Shown in pieces: positions 42,095 to 42,721 of a stretch of DNA of 42,721 nucleotides. Position 1 is the stretch's first letter; every line of letters starts with the position of its first letter. The translations under genes were made by a program, and so were the position numbers. The notes under the pieces are model-generated. The model ran no database searches. It was not told where the DNA came from and saw nothing but the letters and a program-made list of their open reading frames with translations. Origin of the DNA: Paenibacillus oceani. Lineage in GTDB: Bacteria > Bacillota > Bacilli > Paenibacillales > NBRC-103111. The stretch covers positions 1 to 42,721 of the forward strand of contig NZ_JACXJA010000063.1 of the NCBI RefSeq assembly GCF_014705615.1, given 5' to 3'.

Positions 42095-42171
42095 GCGTTA
42101 GACGAGTATACTACCATAAGGATTATGGATGAGGAGTTCATTATTGTATTTTAGATTGAGCCAATAATAAA

Positions 42172-42203
42172 GGCACTTATACCGCTGCGTATAGGTGTTT
42201 TTT
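42172..42203 (+). terminator. Hairpin terminator, plus-strand orientation
   Basis: CACTTATAC at 42174-42182 pairs with GTATAGGTG at 42189-42197 (one mismatch), followed by six T. The minus strand also has a T-rich tail, so it may end the convergent small ORF too. Confidence 0.7.
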
Positions 42204-42325
42204 CATTTGCTTAATTCTGCTTTAACTTCCCTCAACTCACGCACAGTCATTTCGTTCACAGTTTTGGTTTCGCCGGTTGATGGGATTGTGTGCGGCTGAT
42301 GGATGAACTCTTGTTTATCACTCAC
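42203..42325 (-). CDS. 40-residue hypothetical protein
   Basis: GTG 42323-42325 to TGA 42203-42205 gives a 40-residue hydrophilic protein beginning [19 protein letters not shown] and ending [11 protein letters not shown]. It has AGGGG about eight bases upstream and ends exactly where a terminator hairpin begins. No family is recognised; the style recalls small phage or integrative-element proteins, in keeping with the surroundings. Confidence 0.4.
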   Translation of the reverse strand: MSDKQEFIHQPHTIPSTGETKTVNEMTVRELREVKAELSK

Positions 42326-42406
42326 ATTCCGCACCCCTACGACTCTGAAAATGGCGAATTTTGGTGTATGCTAGAGTCATAGAATCGAGAGTCGGGTCGG
42401 GAGCGG

Positions 42407-42721
42407 ATGATGAACATGCAAATGGAAAATTTCTATGAAGTCGGTTATCTGCCGTTACTCAGCGGCATCCTGAACGATCTGGGATTGCGCCGGAAAATCG
42501 ATGAACACGTGCCGGTGGATCGGCAATGCCGAACGACTGCTGGCGAAGCCGTCCAATTACTAGTGCTCGACATGCTGAGCGGCCGAAATGCCTTGATGAA
42601 CGTGGACAAATGGGCCGCGGAGCAGGATTTAGATCAACTGCTTCGTCCAGGTTTGCAGGCGTCTTGGTTCAATGACGACGCACTCGGACGCCACCTGGAC
42701 CGGTTGTATGAAGCGGACATC
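42407..42721 (+). CDS. IS1634-family transposase, N-terminal part, cut by the window end
   Basis: ATG 42407 (GGGAGCGG directly upstream) opens a frame that runs to the window end. The 105 residues seen match the DUF4277 N-terminal domain of IS1634-type transposases: GILNDLGLRRKIDEHVPVD, GEAVQLLVLDMLSGRNALMN and NDDALGRHLDRLYEADI. The catalytic DDE part should follow outside the window. Left-end sequence such as ACGACTCTGAAAATGGCGAA near 42340-42360 is a candidate terminal inverted repeat. Whether the element is intact cannot be told. Confidence 0.85.
   Translation, partial: MMNMQMENFYEVGYLPLLSGILNDLGLRRKIDEHVPVDRQCRTTAGEAVQLLVLDMLSGRNALMNVDKWAAEQDLDQLLRPGLQASWFNDDALGRHLDRLYEADI

Larger units (their letters stand above)
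41563..42406. other. Mobile-element debris and tRNA fragment between the YtrA operon and the IS1634-type element
   Basis: This stretch holds the transposase relic, a tRNA-Ala 3' fragment with its terminator, a 40-residue ORF and its terminator, all listed separately. The part at 41780-41935 has no recognised feature apart from short frames, including one of 19 residues with a strong ribosome site (ATG on the minus strand near 41869). Confidence 0.6.

Noticed and set aside
41809-42141. Minus-strand ORF of 110 codons over the tRNA fragment
   Set aside because: It translates through a tRNA-Ala 3' fragment and a terminator, so it is not a gene.

Overview
The window looks like chromosomal DNA of a Gram-positive, endospore-forming Bacillota, most likely Paenibacillus or a close relative. 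This is inferred from very strong AGGAGG-type ribosome binding sites, GTG and TTG starts, lipoprotein signal peptides, a large S-layer-homology (SLH) surface protein, a MalT-type LuxR regulator, and long interspersed intergenic repeats of a kind common in that genus. Gene density is ordinary, orientation is mixed, and most transcription units end in clear hairpin terminators. No rRNA or CRISPR array is visible, and the only tRNA sequence is a 3' fragment.

Layout. 1-3120 is a decaying sugar-uptake locus: an AraC-type regulator broken by an in-frame stop, and a solute-binding lipoprotein broken by two frameshifts, with a 16-base motif shared between their upstream regions. 3120-6215 holds gene-free repeat-bearing DNA, a bactofilin-like gene with a small membrane protein behind a good sigma-A promoter, and a DinB-family protein. 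6360-12871 is the clearest functional module: a minus-strand operon for uptake and breakdown of 2-aminoethylphosphonate (ABC ATPase, double-length permease, binding lipoprotein, then phnW and phnX with an ATGA overlap), divergent from a DeoR-family regulator. A 165-bp inverted-repeat-bounded element sits inside the operon.

12936-14360 carries two gene relics (a small membrane protein and an N-terminally truncated, frameshifted histidine kinase). 14449-16618 encodes two cupins: an oxalate decarboxylase-like protein with an altered active-site lid, and a single cupin with a Gln/Glu/Ala-rich tail. 16987-28811 is a run of mostly single genes: TraB/GumN-like protein, alpha/beta hydrolase with divergent WYL regulator, a methyltransferase-like protein, two VOC proteins, arylamine N-acetyltransferase with divergent MocR-type regulator, a UbiD-family decarboxylase and a WG/Sel1-repeat protein.

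29093-39430 carries a MarR regulator flanked on both sides by the same palindrome, a CAP-domain lipoprotein that seems to start at ATT, a truncated Rpn-type nuclease gene, a medium-chain dehydrogenase, a 940-residue MalT-like regulator, and a 1443-residue surface protein predicted to form 14 propeller blades followed by Ig/FN3-like and three SLH domains. From 39600 the DNA becomes clearly A+T-richer: a self-contained ABC transporter/YtrA-type GntR operon with palindromic promoter sites, then transposase remnants, a tRNA-Ala 3' fragment, a 40-residue ORF and the start of an IS1634-type transposase that runs off the end. This right edge has the character of an insertion hot spot.

No wholly new system is demonstrable from sequence alone. 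The most interesting leads are the oxalate decarboxylase lid variant with its coiled-coil cupin neighbour, the repeat families (one inside the phosphonate operon), the twin MarR palindromes, the apparent ATT start, and the tRNA-flanked YtrA module.
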